A stretch of DNA of 64,000 nucleotides from Nocardia sp. CY41 (GTDB taxonomy: Bacteria > Actinomycetota > Actinomycetes > Mycobacteriales > Mycobacteriaceae): positions 1 through 64,000 of the forward strand of contig NZ_VUOS01000008.1 in NCBI RefSeq assembly GCF_009829325.1, written 5' to 3'. Each line of letters begins with the position of its first letter. Positions within the stretch are counted from its first letter, which is position 1. The notes beneath the pieces were generated by a model. The model was not told the origin of the DNA, ran no database searches, and saw only the letters and a list, made by a program, of their open reading frames with translations. The position numbers were made by a program, and so were the translations under genes. Shown here one piece after another: positions 46,275 to 55,591 of the stretch.

Positions 46275-49200
46275 ATGGCGGACCAGACTTCCAGCAACAG
46301 CGCGTACCCGCGCGTCGACCTGAGCGTCGGCAACGGGGCGTCGTTCCCCGAGATGGAGCGCCGCGTGCTCGACGCGTGGGCGGCCGCCGACACATTCCGC
46401 GCCAGCATCGAAAACCGTTCCGGCGCAGCGGAATTCGTCTTCTATGACGGGCCGCCCTTTGCCAACGGTCTGCCGCATTACGGACATTTGCTCACCGGAT
46501 ACGTCAAAGACCTCGTTCCGCGTTTCCAAACCATGCGCGGCAAGCGGGTCGACCGGCGATTCGGCTGGGACTGCCACGGACTGCCCGCCGAAATCGAAGC
46601 CGAAAAGCAGCTCGGTATCACGGACAAATCACAGATCGATGCGATGGGCCTCGCGGAATTCAACGCGGCCTGCAAAACGTCGGTGCTGCGCTACACCGGG
46701 GAATGGCGCGACTACGTGACGCGCCAGGCCCGCTGGGTCGACTTCGACAACGACTACAAGACGCTGGACACCGACTTCATGGAGTCGGTGATGTGGGCGT
46801 TCAAGACGCTGTACGACAAAGGCCTGATCTATCAGGGCTTCCGGGTGCTGCCCTACAGCTGGTACGAGCAGACGCCGTTGTCGAATCAGGAAACCCGCTT
46901 GGACGACGCCTACAAGATGCGCCAGGACCCGGCGGTGACCGTCGACATGGCGTTGCGCGTGCCGGCCGAGCATCCGCTGCACGAACTCGACGGCGCCAAC
47001 GCGCTGATCTGGACCACCACGCCGTGGACCCTGCCGTCCAACCTGGCGATCGCGGTGCACCCCGACGTCCGCTACGTGCACCTGCGCGGGGCCGACGGCA
47101 AACGCTATGTGCTCGCGGCCGAACGGGTCTCGCATTACGCGCGGGAGTTCGGCGAGGAGCCGGAGGTGCTCGCCGAGTTCGACGGCGCCGCGCTGGCCGA
47201 GCTGTCCTACGCGCCGCCGTTCGACTTCTTCGTCGGTCACCCCAACGCGCACCGGGTGCTCACCGCCGACTACGTGACCACCGACTCCGGCACCGGCATC
47301 GTGCATCTGGCGCCCGCCTTCGGTGAGGAGGACATGGACGTCGCCTCCGCGCACGGCATCGAGCTGGTGCAGCCGCTGGATCCGGGCGGCAAGTTCACCT
47401 CGATGGTGCCGCCCTACGAGGGCCTCATGGTGTTCGACGCCAACCCGGTGATCATCAAGGATCTCAAGGCCGCGGGAAAGCTGTTGCGGCACGAGACGAT
47501 CGAGCACTCCTACCCGCACAGCTGGCGCTCCGGGCAGCCGCTGATCTACATGGCCGTGCCGTCCTGGTTCGTCGCGGTCACCAAGTTCCGCGACCGCATG
47601 GTCGAACTGAACAAACAGATCACCTGGGTGCCCGAGCACATCCGCGACGGCCAGTTCGGCAAGTGGCTGGAAGGCGCGCGGGATTGGAACATCAGCCGCA
47701 ACCGGTACTGGGGCAGCCCGATCCCGGTATGGGTGTCGGACGATCCGGCCTACCCGCGCGTCGACGTGTACGGCTCGCTGGACGAGCTGGAGCGCGATTT
47801 CGGCGTGCGCCCGGCCGACCTGCACCGTCCGATGATCGACGAGCTCACCCGGCCGAATCCCGACGACCCGACCGGCAAATCGACGATGCGCCGAGTGCCG
47901 GAGGTGCTGGACTGCTGGTTCGAGTCCGGCTCGATGCCGTATGCCCAGGTGCACTACCCGTTCGAGAACAAGGAGTGGTTCGACAGCCACTTCCCGGGCG
48001 ATTTCATCGTCGAGTACAACGGGCAGACCCGCGGCTGGTTCTACACGCTGCACGTGCTGGCGACGGCTCTGTTCGACAGCCCGGCGTTCAAGACGGTTGC
48101 CGCGCACGGCATCGTGCTCGGTGACGACGGCCTGAAGATGAGCAAGTCCAAGGGCAACTACCCGGACGTCAACGAGGTGTTCGACCGGGACGGCTCGGAC
48201 GCGATGCGCTGGTTCCTGATGAGTTCGCCGATCCTGCGCGGCGGCAACCTGATCGTCACCGAGCGCGGTATCCGCGAGGGTGTGAGCCACGCGCTGCGCC
48301 CGTTGTGGAACGCGTGGACGTTCCTGCAGCTGTACGCGTCGAAGCCCGGAGTGTGGCGCACCGATTCGCCGCACGTGCTGGATCGCTACATCCTGGCGAA
48401 GCTGGCGCGCACCAGGGATGTCATCACCGAGGCGCTGGAGACCTACGACATCGCGGGCGCCTGCGAGGAACTGCGCTCGTTCGCCGACGCGCTGACCAAC
48501 TGGTACGTGCGTCGCTCGCGCTCGCGGTTCTGGAGTGAGGACCGCGACGCGGTGGACACCCTGCACACGGTGCTCGAGGTGGTCACCCGGCTGGCGGCAC
48601 CGCTGCTTCCGCTGATCACCGAGGTGATCTGGCGCGGGCTGACCGGCGGCGACTCGGTGCACCTGGCCGACTGGCCGAAGGAGGGGGAGTTGCCGGATGA
48701 TCCCGAGCTGGTCGCCGCCATGGACGAGGTGCGGGTGGTGTGCTCGACGGTGCTGAGCCTGCGCAAGGCGCAGAACCTGCGGGTGCGGCTGCCGCTGGCC
48801 GAGGTCACCATCGCCGCTGCCGACGCCGAGCGGCTGGCGCCGTTCGCCGACATCGTCGCCGACGAGGTCAACGTCAAGAAGGTGGACCTGACCACGGATG
48901 TGGACGCGCACGGCCGCTTCGAGCTGGTGGTCAACGCTCGCGCCGCGGGACCGCGCCTGGGCAAGGACGTCCAGACGGTGATCAAGGCGGTGAAGGCCGG
49001 TGAGTGGTCCGAGGACGCGGACGGTACGGTCCGGGCGGCGGGCATCGCCCTGCTGCCCGAGGAGTACACCCAGCGCCTGGTCGCGGCCGAACCGGAGTCG
49101 ACCGCGGCGCTGCCGGGCAATGCCGGTCTCGTGGTGCTGAATTCGGTGGTCACCGAGGAGCTGGAGGCCGAGGGCTGGGCGCGGGACCTGATCCGCGACC

Positions 49201-49409
49201 TCCAGGAGACCAGGAAGTCCGCCGGGTTGGACGTCTCCGACCGCATCACCGTGGTCCTGGACGTCCCCGCGGACCGGGCCGAGTGGGCGCGGACCCACCG
49301 TGACCTGATCGCGGGCGAAATCCTCGCCACGACGCTGACCTTCGGCGACGCGGGTCCGCAGGCCACCGATCTGGTCGGCGGTGTGCGCGCGACGATCGCG
49401 AAGGCCTGA
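46275..49409 (+). CDS. ileS: Isoleucyl-tRNA synthetase
   Basis: A 1044-residue class I synthetase. The HIGH motif is HYGH in [16 protein letters not shown], and the KMSKS loop is [12 protein letters not shown]. The editing domain includes [16 protein letters not shown]. Length, the missing C-terminal zinc motif and blocks such as [18 protein letters not shown] mark the eukaryote-like (IleS2) form, a form associated with natural mupirocin tolerance. The ATG at 46275 is chosen because GAGGAGA, the target of the T-box sequestrator, lies just upstream. Confidence 0.95.
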   Translation: MADQTSSNSAYPRVDLSVGNGASFPEMERRVLDAWAAADTFRASIENRSGAAEFVFYDGPPFANGLPHYGHLLTGYVKDLVPRFQTMRGKRVDRRFGWDCHGLPAEIEAEKQLGITDKSQIDAMGLAEFNAACKTSVLRYTGEWRDYVTRQARWVDFDNDYKTLDTDFMESVMWAFKTLYDKGLIYQGFRVLPYSWYEQTPLSNQETRLDDAYKMRQDPAVTVDMALRVPAEHPLHELDGANALIWTTTPWTLPSNLAIAVHPDVRYVHLRGADGKRYVLAAERVSHYAREFGEEPEVLAEFDGAALAELSYAPPFDFFVGHPNAHRVLTADYVTTDSGTGIVHLAPAFGEEDMDVASAHGIELVQPLDPGGKFTSMVPPYEGLMVFDANPVIIKDLKAAGKLLRHETIEHSYPHSWRSGQPLIYMAVPSWFVAVTKFRDRMVELNKQITWVPEHIRDGQFGKWLEGARDWNISRNRYWGSPIPVWVSDDPAYPRVDVYGSLDELERDFGVRPADLHRPMIDELTRPNPDDPTGKSTMRRVPEVLDCWFESGSMPYAQVHYPFENKEWFDSHFPGDFIVEYNGQTRGWFYTLHVLATALFDSPAFKTVAAHGIVLGDDGLKMSKSKGNYPDVNEVFDRDGSDAMRWFLMSSPILRGGNLIVTERGIREGVSHALRPLWNAWTFLQLYASKPGVWRTDSPHVLDRYILAKLARTRDVITEALETYDIAGACEELRSFADALTNWYVRRSRSRFWSEDRDAVDTLHTVLEVVTRLAAPLLPLITEVIWRGLTGGDSVHLADWPKEGELPDDPELVAAMDEVRVVCSTVLSLRKAQNLRVRLPLAEVTIAAADAERLAPFADIVADEVNVKKVDLTTDVDAHGRFELVVNARAAGPRLGKDVQTVIKAVKAGEWSEDADGTVRAAGIALLPEEYTQRLVAAEPESTAALPGNAGLVVLNSVVTEELEAEGWARDLIRDLQETRKSAGLDVSDRITVVLDVPADRAEWARTHRDLIAGEILATTLTFGDAGPQATDLVGGVRATIAKA

Positions 49410-49424
49410 GCGCCGGGCACCGAG

Positions 49425-49459
49425 TGAATCGGGGCGGAACCTGACGGGTTCCGCCCCGA
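49425..49459 (+). terminator. Hairpin terminator after ileS
   Basis: Perfect 15-bp arms AATCGGGGCGGAACC (49425-49439) and GGTTCCGCCCCGATT (49445-49459) around a 5-base loop, 16 bases after the ileS stop. Confidence 0.85.
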
Positions 49460-49962
49460 TTGCTGTTCCGAACGGCCTTGTGTCGCGCGGGCAGACCGCG
49501 GCAGTGATCGGCGAAGGTCGTGCGGCACCTGACGAACAGGGGCGATGTCCTCGGCCGGGCCGGACACGGTCGGCTTGCTCCCCGACACTCGAGGTGACCG
49601 TGGCGGCGGTCCGGTCGCGCACCGTGCGCTATCGAAGGGCAACTCGCTGGCAAGGCGCGATCGACTTCCCGCGCCGCCCTCTCGGCATTATTAGTGATAT
49701 AGATCACATGCTGATAGTTTGCTGATTCCCGACAATTCGCCGATCTCCCAGGCACAATCTGCCATGTCGCTGCTGTTACCCAGGTGATCTCCGGGGCGGC
49801 AGTTTCTCTTATCGGCGTGTCGTACTTGGAATTTGGCCGTGCTGGAAACAGGTCCGGCGCGGGTGGCCGCGGCTCCGTATCGGAGACCGCTGTCGATGCC
49901 ATGTGTTAGCCAGGCTGCCGATCGGTGGCCAAGTCAACTGCGCCCATGGAAGGGGCGAGCAC
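49460..49962 (+). other. Long upstream region of the NlpC/P60 gene
   Basis: About 500 bp without a convincing gene. It contains an AT-rich island (about 49686-49735) with a CRP-like palindrome. The stretch then runs about 230 bp to the gene, so a long 5' leader is likely. I looked for a ydaO-type riboswitch, common before such genes in actinobacteria, and did not recognise one. Confidence 0.5.
49693..49708 (+). promoter_or_regulatory. CRP-family binding site candidate
   Basis: AGTGATATAGATCACA matches GTGA-N6-TCAC, the consensus of CRP/GlxR-type cAMP-responsive regulators in mycolata, with one mismatch in the outer positions. It lies in an AT-rich island 255 bp upstream of the NlpC/P60 start. 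Confidence 0.6.
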
Positions 49963-50514
49963 GTGCCGAGAAAATCGTTGCACCGCATCGCACTCGGATT
50001 CCTGCTCTCGACCATCGCAATCGTTCTGCTCGCCGGACCCGGCTGGGCCGACACCGGCAGCGCCTCCGGCAGCGGGCCGGGTAGCGCCTCCTCCGGTTCG
50101 GCCTCGGGTAGCGGTCCCGGTGGCGACTCCGGCAGCGCCAGCGGCTCGGGCATCCTGCCGGTGCCCAGTGTGTTCGGCGTCGGCGCGCTGGCCGCGGCGA
50201 CGACGCAGATCGGCAAGCCGTACGAATGGGGCGGGACCGGCCCCAACAGCTGGGACTGCTCGGGTCTGGTGCAATGGGCCTACCGTCAAGTCGGCGTGAG
50301 CATTCCGCGGACAACCTGGCAGCAGGCCAAGGCGGGTGCGCCGGTCCCGATGGGCTCGCTGTCGCTCGGCGACGTGGTGGTGCTGAATCGGGATGGCTCG
50401 CACGTCGGCATCTACGCGGGTAACGGACAAGTACTCAACGCTTACGACTGGGGTGTGCCGGTGGGCTACACCCCGCTCGACGAATTCGACATCTACGCCA
50501 TCCGCCGCTTCTGA
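49963..50514 (+). CDS. Secreted NlpC/P60 family peptidoglycan endopeptidase
   Basis: A 183-residue secreted hydrolase. The Sec signal peptide runs PRKSLHRIALGFLLSTIAIVLLAGPGWA. A low-complexity Gly/Ser linker (about residues 30-60) follows. The catalytic domain has the Cys in NSWDCSGLVQWAYRQVG, the His in GSHVGIYAG and a polar third residue in LNAYDWG, all in their usual order. Such enzymes cleave D-Glu-DAP bonds in stem peptides. The GTG at 49963 is chosen for its GAAGGGG ribosome-binding site and because it opens directly into the signal peptide. Confidence 0.9.
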   Translation: MPRKSLHRIALGFLLSTIAIVLLAGPGWADTGSASGSGPGSASSGSASGSGPGGDSGSASGSGILPVPSVFGVGALAAATTQIGKPYEWGGTGPNSWDCSGLVQWAYRQVGVSIPRTTWQQAKAGAPVPMGSLSLGDVVVLNRDGSHVGIYAGNGQVLNAYDWGVPVGYTPLDEFDIYAIRRF

Positions 50515-50904
50515 GCACGCACCCGACCGAGGGCAGCCGACGCTGATCGCGGCTGCTTCCGGGATGGCACGGCCCCGACCAGCAGTGTGGTCGGGGCCGC
50601 GTCGGCTCCGCGCTGCCCCGCCGAACAGTTGACGGTCGGCAGCCAGCTGTTCGACCGGCGGACGAATCCCTCGGGAACGGCACCGATCCGGCACATCCTG
50701 CCAGCGGGGCCCGCATTCGAGCCAAGGTGCCCAGGTGTGGTGCCGCGATACCTGCCGGCGACACTCCGGCCAGAGATCACCGGAAGTCACCACGTCGAGG
50801 ACGACGGCCTCCCGTCCTGGTAGGCGGACGGTCCCGCGGCGGTTGCCGTCGGTGGAGCCGGGCCGCGCCGCCGGTTCGGTCGCCGTGGCGGTGCGGCCCG
50901 GAGG
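50515..50904. other. Intergenic region between convergent NlpC/P60 and galU genes
   Basis: About 390 bp between two convergent stops. It holds one strong hairpin at 50570-50599. Beyond that I see no gene or repeat. The remaining 300 bp have no frame with a plausible start. Confidence 0.5.
50570..50599. terminator. Hairpin terminator after the NlpC/P60 gene
   Basis: CGGCCCCGACC (50570-50580) and GGTCGGGGCCG (50589-50599) form a perfect 11-bp stem with an 8-base loop, 56 bp after the stop. Confidence 0.75.
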
Positions 50905-51792
50905 TCACCGGTCGAGGCCGTCGGCCAGGTCGCGCAGCGAGGGGCCGTACTGCGGATGGGCCAGGGCGGAGGCGAATTGCGCCACCAAGTAGTCGGCCGG
51001 GTTACCGGTGTCGTACCACCGGCCGCGGATCACCTGGCCGAAGACCGGGTTGTTCGCCGCGTGCACGTTGATCGCGTCGGTGAGATACACCTCACCGGTG
51101 CGGTGCTCGTACCACGCTTCGGTCTGCCTGCGCAGTTCCTCGATGATGCCGGGCGTGACGACGTAGCCGCCGATCGCGGCGAAGGACGACGGCGCGTCCT
51201 TCGGCTTCGGCTTCTCCCGCAGCCCGGTGATCCGCAGCAGGCCGCTGCCGTGGTCGTCGGCGACCACCGGCACGCCGTAGCGCTGCGACTCGGCGGGGTC
51301 CATCGGCATCAGCGCGAGGACGGGCGCCCCGGTGGCCTCGTAGGCATCGATGAGTTGCTGGGCGCGCGGCACCTCGGCGACGAACACGTCGTCCGGCCAC
51401 AGCACCAGCATCGGCTCGTCGCCGAGGTTGCGGGCGGCGTTGAGCACGGGAGTGCCGTTGCCGTACGGCCCGTGCTGGTCGAGGTAGGTGATGTGGCCGA
51501 GCCGGGACAGCTCGCCGACCTCCTCGACCGCGTCGGCGAAGGCGGTCTTGCCGTCCGCGCGCAGCTGGGCCACCAAGGCGGGGTTGGGGCGGAAGTGGTC
51601 CTGGATCAATGATTTTCCGCCGCTGACCACGATGGTGATGTCGGTGATGCCCGAAGCGACCAGCTCACGGACCGTGTGCTCGATGACCGGCTTGTCGCCG
51701 ACCGGCAGCATCTCCTTGGGGATCGCCTTGGTCAGCGGAAGCAGCCGGGAGCCGATACCGGCGGCCGGGATGACGGCCTTGCGGATATTCAT
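50905..51792 (-). CDS. galU: UTP-glucose-1-phosphate uridylyltransferase GalU
   Basis: Makes UDP-glucose for cell-wall polysaccharides, glycolipids and trehalose. It has the nucleotidyltransferase N-terminus IRKAVIPAAGIGSRLLPLTK and KEMLPVGDKPVIEHTVREL. WPDDVFVAEV carries the metal-binding Asp, and GGYVVTPGIIEELR and RWYDTGNPADYLVA follow, all diagnostic of GalU. With the ATG at 51792 it has 295 residues, close to the usual length; an ATG four codons upstream (51804) is also possible, as neither has a strong ribosome-binding site. It is divergent from dinB. Confidence 0.93.
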   Translation of the reverse strand: MNIRKAVIPAAGIGSRLLPLTKAIPKEMLPVGDKPVIEHTVRELVASGITDITIVVSGGKSLIQDHFRPNPALVAQLRADGKTAFADAVEEVGELSRLGHITYLDQHGPYGNGTPVLNAARNLGDEPMLVLWPDDVFVAEVPRAQQLIDAYEATGAPVLALMPMDPAESQRYGVPVVADDHGSGLLRITGLREKPKPKDAPSSFAAIGGYVVTPGIIEELRRQTEAWYEHRTGEVYLTDAINVHAANNPVFGQVIRGRWYDTGNPADYLVAQFASALAHPQYGPSLRDLADGLDR

Positions 51793-52036
51793 GGGTCCGA
51801 TCATCACATATCGGACCGCGTGCCCGGCTCCGCGCCCGCGGCACGTCGGCGGGTGTTTCGAGACTGTCGCGTACATGGTCCGTCGGGGAAAAGGGGCAGA
51901 TCACAGCCGTAGTGACGGGACGAAGCGGCCGCCGCAGCCGAGCCGGAGCCGACGCCGATACCGGCAGATAACCGACAGCTAGCGCACAGCCATCCGACAG
52001 CGCCGCCGCCGGCTCCGGGTTGTCGGTGGACGGGCG

Positions 52037-52042
52037 TACATT
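52037..52042 (+). promoter_or_regulatory. -10 element of a leaderless dinB promoter
   Basis: TACATT ends 6 bases before the GTG at 52049 with no ribosome-binding site between. No SOS (LexA) box was recognised next to it. Confidence 0.6.
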
Positions 52043-52048
52043 GCACCC

Positions 52049-53515
52049 GTGCGTACCGAGAAACCGATCGTCGAGCGGGTGACCGCGCGGTCGACCGGGA
52101 CCGGGACGGCACGCGGCGACGGCGCGGTGTCTCCGCGGCATCGTCCGGTGCTCGCCGACGCGGACAGCGCCGCTCGGCGTTGGGTGCTGCACATAGATAT
52201 GGACGCGTTCTTCGCCTCCGTCGAACAGCTGACCCGGCCGACGTTGCGCGGCAGGCCGGTGCTCGTCGGCGGGATCGGCGGGCGCGGGGTCGTGGCCGGG
52301 GCCAGCTACGAGGCGCGGGTGTTCGGCGCCCGGTCGGCGATGCCGATGCATCAGGCGCGCCGGTTGGTGGGTGTCACCGCGGTGGTGGTGCCGCCGCGCG
52401 GAGCGGTCTACGGCGTGGTCAGCGGGCAGGTCTTCGACGCGCTGCGCAGCCGGATCCCGGTGCTGGAGACGCTGTCGTTCGACGAGGCGTTCGGCGAGCC
52501 CGCCGAACTGGCCGGCGCGACGGTCGCCCGGGTGCACGCGTTCTGCGAGGAACTGCGCGCGGTGGTGCGCGAACGGACGGGGTTGACCGCCTCGGTGGGC
52601 GCGGGCACCGGAAAGCAATTGGCCAAGATCGCCTCTGGCCTGGCAAAACCCGATGGGGTTCGAGTGATATCGCCGGTCGAACAGCCGCGCCTGCTCGCGG
52701 GGCTGCCGGTGCGCAAACTGTGGGGCATCGGGCCGGTCGCGGAGAGCCGGTTGCGTTCGCTGGGCATCGAGACCGTGGGCGCCTTCGCGGCCCTGCCGGA
52801 AGCGGACGCGATGTCGATTCTCGGCGGCAGCGTGGGCGCCGCGCTGCACCGGCTGGCGCGCGGCATCGATGACCGCCCAGTGGCCGAACGCACCGAGGCG
52901 AAGCAGATCAGCGCGGAGACCACCTACGAGACCGACATCGTCAGCCTCGCGCAGCTGCGTCCGGCCATCGAGGACATGGCCGCCGCCGCGCACCGGCGCC
53001 TGACCGGCGACGGGCGTGCGGCGCGCACCGTGGTGCTCAAACTGAAGAAGTCCGATATGAGCATCGTCACTCGCTCCTTCACACTGCCCTACGCCACCGA
53101 GGACCTGGCCACCCTCGCCGCCGCGGCGCAGCGTTCGGCGCTCGACCCGAGGGAACTGGGTCCGATCCGCCTCGTCGGCGTCGGCTACGGCGGTCTTTCG
53201 ACCGTCCGGCAGGAATCGCTGTTCCCCGAACTGGATCGCGGACCGGCCGCCGAGATCGCCACGGCGGAACCCGAATCCGAGCCGGCGCACGCCGCCGACC
53301 GCGACAATGCCGCGCCGGTCCTGCCCGTCGCCGTCTGGCATCCCGGTATGGACGTCACGCACCCCGAGCACGGCCACGGCTGGGTGCAGGGCGCCGGGCT
53401 CGGCGTCGTGACCGTCCGCTTCGAAACCCGGTCCACCGGCCCGGGTCCCGCGCACACCTTCGCCGCCGACGATGCCGCGCTCACCCGGGCCGATCCGCTG
53501 GGCAGCCTGCTCTGA
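52049..53515 (+). CDS. dinB: Y-family DNA polymerase IV (DinB/DinX)
   Basis: A 488-residue translesion polymerase. The palm motifs are [13 protein letters not shown] (first metal-binding Asp) and [12 protein letters not shown] (second acidic pair; SFDEAF replaces the more common SLDEAY). The helix-hairpin-helix region contains [18 protein letters not shown]. Little-finger segments follow ([20 protein letters not shown]). The C-terminal 110 residues, with [19 protein letters not shown], form an extension seen in actinobacterial DinX. M. tuberculosis dinX likewise follows ileS. No beta-clamp peptide was looked for beyond QESLFPEL, which fits the pattern. Confidence 0.93.
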   Translation: MRTEKPIVERVTARSTGTGTARGDGAVSPRHRPVLADADSAARRWVLHIDMDAFFASVEQLTRPTLRGRPVLVGGIGGRGVVAGASYEARVFGARSAMPMHQARRLVGVTAVVVPPRGAVYGVVSGQVFDALRSRIPVLETLSFDEAFGEPAELAGATVARVHAFCEELRAVVRERTGLTASVGAGTGKQLAKIASGLAKPDGVRVISPVEQPRLLAGLPVRKLWGIGPVAESRLRSLGIETVGAFAALPEADAMSILGGSVGAALHRLARGIDDRPVAERTEAKQISAETTYETDIVSLAQLRPAIEDMAAAAHRRLTGDGRAARTVVLKLKKSDMSIVTRSFTLPYATEDLATLAAAAQRSALDPRELGPIRLVGVGYGGLSTVRQESLFPELDRGPAAEIATAEPESEPAHAADRDNAAPVLPVAVWHPGMDVTHPEHGHGWVQGAGLGVVTVRFETRSTGPGPAHTFAADDAALTRADPLGSLL

Positions 53516-53709
53516 CGGGCACGGCCCGCGGCTCGACATCGCCCGGCGGGGCGCGTACGTTCGCTGCCGACGACCATCGACGGTCCCGTGTGGATCCGAG
53601 CGGCGCCGCCCGGTGCCGGTAGCCTGGGACCTCGTGCAGCGCCGCCGGTTCGGGGGCGGCTGCCACGGTGGAACACGACACGGACCTCTCGAACGCAAAG
53701 GACGAGCAG

Positions 53710-54210
53710 TTGAAGCTTCGTAAGACTGGACGCATCGCGATCGCCGGGCTGGCCATCGTCGCCGCGCTTGGCCTGACCGCCTGCGGTGGCGACGACAAGG
53801 ACAGCAAGCTCGCCGCCAAGACGTCGACCAGCGCCAAGGCGTCGGCGACCGCGAGCGCGAACCTGCCGCCGGTCCCCACGCCCGCGGAGCTGAACACCGC
53901 CCTCGCCCGTGCGCTGGACCCGTCGGTGCCCGCGGCCGAGAAGCTGGACAACGTCCAGGGCGCCGAGGCCGATCCGACGCTGCCGGACCGCCTGTCCCAG
54001 GCCGCGTCGGGCGCCGACGTGAAGATCGAGGTCACCGACGTCACCTCGTTCGGCGACAGCGTGAACGCGAAGGCCAAGTTCATCCTCAACGGCCAGGAGA
54101 ACATCGTCGACGTGCCGTTCGTCGCCGACAACGGCAAGTGGAAGATCCAGAAGCAGTGGGCCTGCACCATGTTGACCAACCTCGGCCAGCAGTCGGCGGC
54201 CTGCAGCTGA
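53710..54210 (+). CDS. Lipoprotein with MTB12-like domain
   Basis: A 166-residue envelope protein. A lipoprotein signal (LRKTGRIAIAGLAIVAALG) ends in the lipobox LTAC, and a Ser/Ala/Thr linker follows. The C-terminal domain begins PTPAELNTALARALDPSVP, ends VPFVADNGKWKIQKQWAC, and resembles the low-molecular-weight antigen MTB12 family. The TTG start at 53710 is chosen for AAAGGA 8 bases upstream; a GTG at 53668 would add 14 residues and spoil the signal peptide. TAGCCT (53620-53625) is a possible -10. Confidence 0.8.
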   Translation: MKLRKTGRIAIAGLAIVAALGLTACGGDDKDSKLAAKTSTSAKASATASANLPPVPTPAELNTALARALDPSVPAAEKLDNVQGAEADPTLPDRLSQAASGADVKIEVTDVTSFGDSVNAKAKFILNGQENIVDVPFVADNGKWKIQKQWACTMLTNLGQQSAACS

Positions 54211-54217
54211 GTTCACT

Positions 54218-54260
54218 CGACCGGCCGGTCGCCGCGCTCTTCTCGGCGGCCGGCCGGTCG
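54218..54260. terminator. Hairpin terminator between the lipoprotein and thioesterase genes
   Basis: Arms of 17 bp (54218-54234 and 54244-54260) pair with a single G-U wobble around a 9-base loop; core CGACCGGCCGG / CCGGCCGGTCG. Placed between convergent genes. Confidence 0.75.
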
Positions 54261-54318
54261 TTGTACGAAGTGGTCTGCCGCAATAGGTGATTCGCGCGCC
54301 CCAGCGCCGGTACGCTGT

Positions 54319-54825
54319 TCAGAGCATGCGCAGAATCGCGTACATCGAGGTTGCTTGCGCGTACAGTTCGCCGTCTTCGGCGCCGATCAAGCGGGCCTCC
54401 GCGCTGGCCGTGGTGGAGCCGACGTGGATCGCGGTACCCGTGCAGCGCAGCTTGCGCGTATCGCCGCGCACGGCACGGTGGATGTCGATACCGATCTTGA
54501 CCGAAGTGGAACGAGTCCCGCTCGCCAATCGCGTCAGCACTGCCGCGCTGAGGGCCGATTCGAGCAGTGTCGCCATGAAGCCGCCATACATCCCGCCCGC
54601 CGGGCCGAGCAACTGATCGCCCGGCTCGCCCTCGAACACCACGGTCCCGTGACCGACCTGGGCCAGCCGGAAACCGAGTGCGCTCAGGATCGGCGCGCTC
54701 GGGAAGCGTCCGTCGAGCGTTCCTTGCAGGATTTCCCGTCCGGTCATGCCGAGCAGGTCGTGAGTGGTCTCGGCCGGTGGCTGCCCGGTGTCGGTGCGGG
54801 GGCGAAGGGGTCTGAGCGCGGTCAT
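54319..54825 (-). CDS. PaaI-family acyl-CoA thioesterase
   Basis: A 168-residue hotdog-fold protein. The active-site helix region GPAGGMYGGFMATLLESALS and the following strands (TRSTSVKIGIDIHRAVRGD) match the PaaI/YbaW-like thioesterase group. It would hydrolyse short- or medium-chain or aromatic acyl-CoAs; the substrate is unknown. Stands alone, convergent with the MTB12-like gene, and precedes the toxin-antitoxin pair on the same strand with an 80-bp gap. Confidence 0.87.
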   Translation of the reverse strand: MTALRPLRPRTDTGQPPAETTHDLLGMTGREILQGTLDGRFPSAPILSALGFRLAQVGHGTVVFEGEPGDQLLGPAGGMYGGFMATLLESALSAAVLTRLASGTRSTSVKIGIDIHRAVRGDTRKLRCTGTAIHVGSTTASAEARLIGAEDGELYAQATSMYAILRML

Positions 54826-54902
54826 GTGTCGACGCTACGAGGAAGCCGAAGCCCGCAGAAGTGTCGGATCCGACACTTTTGCGACCATTTCCGACGAGAT
54901 CT

Positions 54903-55295
54903 TTACAGTCTGCGCACCTTCAAGTCGGGCATCGCGTCGTAATCGCCGTCCTGTGTGACGATCGGGATGTCATGGGCCAGTGCAGTCGCGGCGATCCAGC
55001 AATCGTTGATCGGCACTTTGCGTCCGGCGGCCCGAAGGCGGGCAACCAGCAGCGCCCAGTGCTCCGCGACAGCCTCATCCACTTCGAGTGGCTGAAATCG
55101 TTGTGCCAGCTGATAGGTCGCCAGCCGGCGTGCCGACACTTCAGGGCTCGAAGCTCGCAGTACGCCAAGGCGCAGTTCACCCAGGGTGACCGCAGAGACG
55201 CCCCATTCGTACCCGTCGAACTGTGCCGGATCGAAACGTTTCGCCTCGAGACCGATGAATATCGACGTATCGGCTAGCGCGCGTTGACTGTTCAC
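54903..55295 (-). CDS. VapC-type PIN-domain ribonuclease toxin
   Basis: A 130-residue PIN protein. The acidic Mg-binding residues are in place: Asp in LADTSIFIGLE, Glu in VSAVTLGELRLGV, Asp in PINDCWIAATAL and Asp in PIVTQDGDYDAMP. Such toxins cleave RNA, often tRNA or rRNA. The GTG at 55295 overlaps the antitoxin stop (GTGA); a GTG one codon earlier is equally possible. It pairs with the upstream Phd-type antitoxin gene. Confidence 0.92.
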   Translation of the reverse strand: MNSQRALADTSIFIGLEAKRFDPAQFDGYEWGVSAVTLGELRLGVLRASSPEVSARRLATYQLAQRFQPLEVDEAVAEHWALLVARLRAAGRKVPINDCWIAATALAHDIPIVTQDGDYDAMPDLKVRRL

Positions 55296-55546
55296 CACGG
55301 CAGGTCGTCCGTCGTGTCGGTCAGGGTCTCGCGCAATTCATCTCGGAGACCCGTGGTGTCCGGGCCTAGGCGAACCAGTTCGCGAAGAACTTCCGAGGCG
55401 GGCACCCACTGACGCCGCCGAGATATCGGAATGATCTTGGCGACCGGCCGGTTGTCCTTGAGAATTTCGATCTCTTCGCCGGCCTCGACGCGACGTAATA
55501 CCTCGGCGGTGTGATTCCGCAGTTCACGAGCGGGTAGCGCAGTCAT
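55292..55546 (-). CDS. Phd/YefM-type antitoxin of a VapBC pair
   Basis: An 84-residue antitoxin. The N-terminal DNA-binding domain has MTALPARELRNHTAEVLRR and EEIEILKDNRPVAKIIPIS, typical of the Phd/YefM fold. The acidic C-terminal part (LRDELRETLTDTTDDLPW) would wrap the toxin. The ATG at 55546 is chosen because the operator palindrome ends immediately before it. It is expected to repress the pair together with the toxin. Confidence 0.9.
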   Translation of the reverse strand: MTALPARELRNHTAEVLRRVEAGEEIEILKDNRPVAKIIPISRRRQWVPASEVLRELVRLGPDTTGLRDELRETLTDTTDDLPW

Positions 55547-55580
55547 GCTACAAGCGTAGAACATCTACTACAGTCGTAGC
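55547..55580 (-). promoter_or_regulatory. Symmetric operator of the toxin-antitoxin pair
   Basis: A perfect interrupted palindrome, GCTAC-N4-GTAG-N8-CTAC-N4-GTAGC, 34 bp, directly before the antitoxin ATG. It contains two smaller GTAG/CTAC half-site pairs, fitting binding of two antitoxin dimers. Confidence 0.75.
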
Positions 55581-55591
55581 AATCGTTCCCG

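Noticed and set aside
46629..49622. 997-codon minus-strand open frame opposite ileS
   Set aside because: Full-length antisense of a conserved synthetase; no recognisable domain.
49710..49962. ydaO (cyclic di-AMP) riboswitch before the NlpC/P60 gene
   Set aside because: Expected from other actinobacteria, but I could not find its conserved segments; a covariance-model search would settle it.
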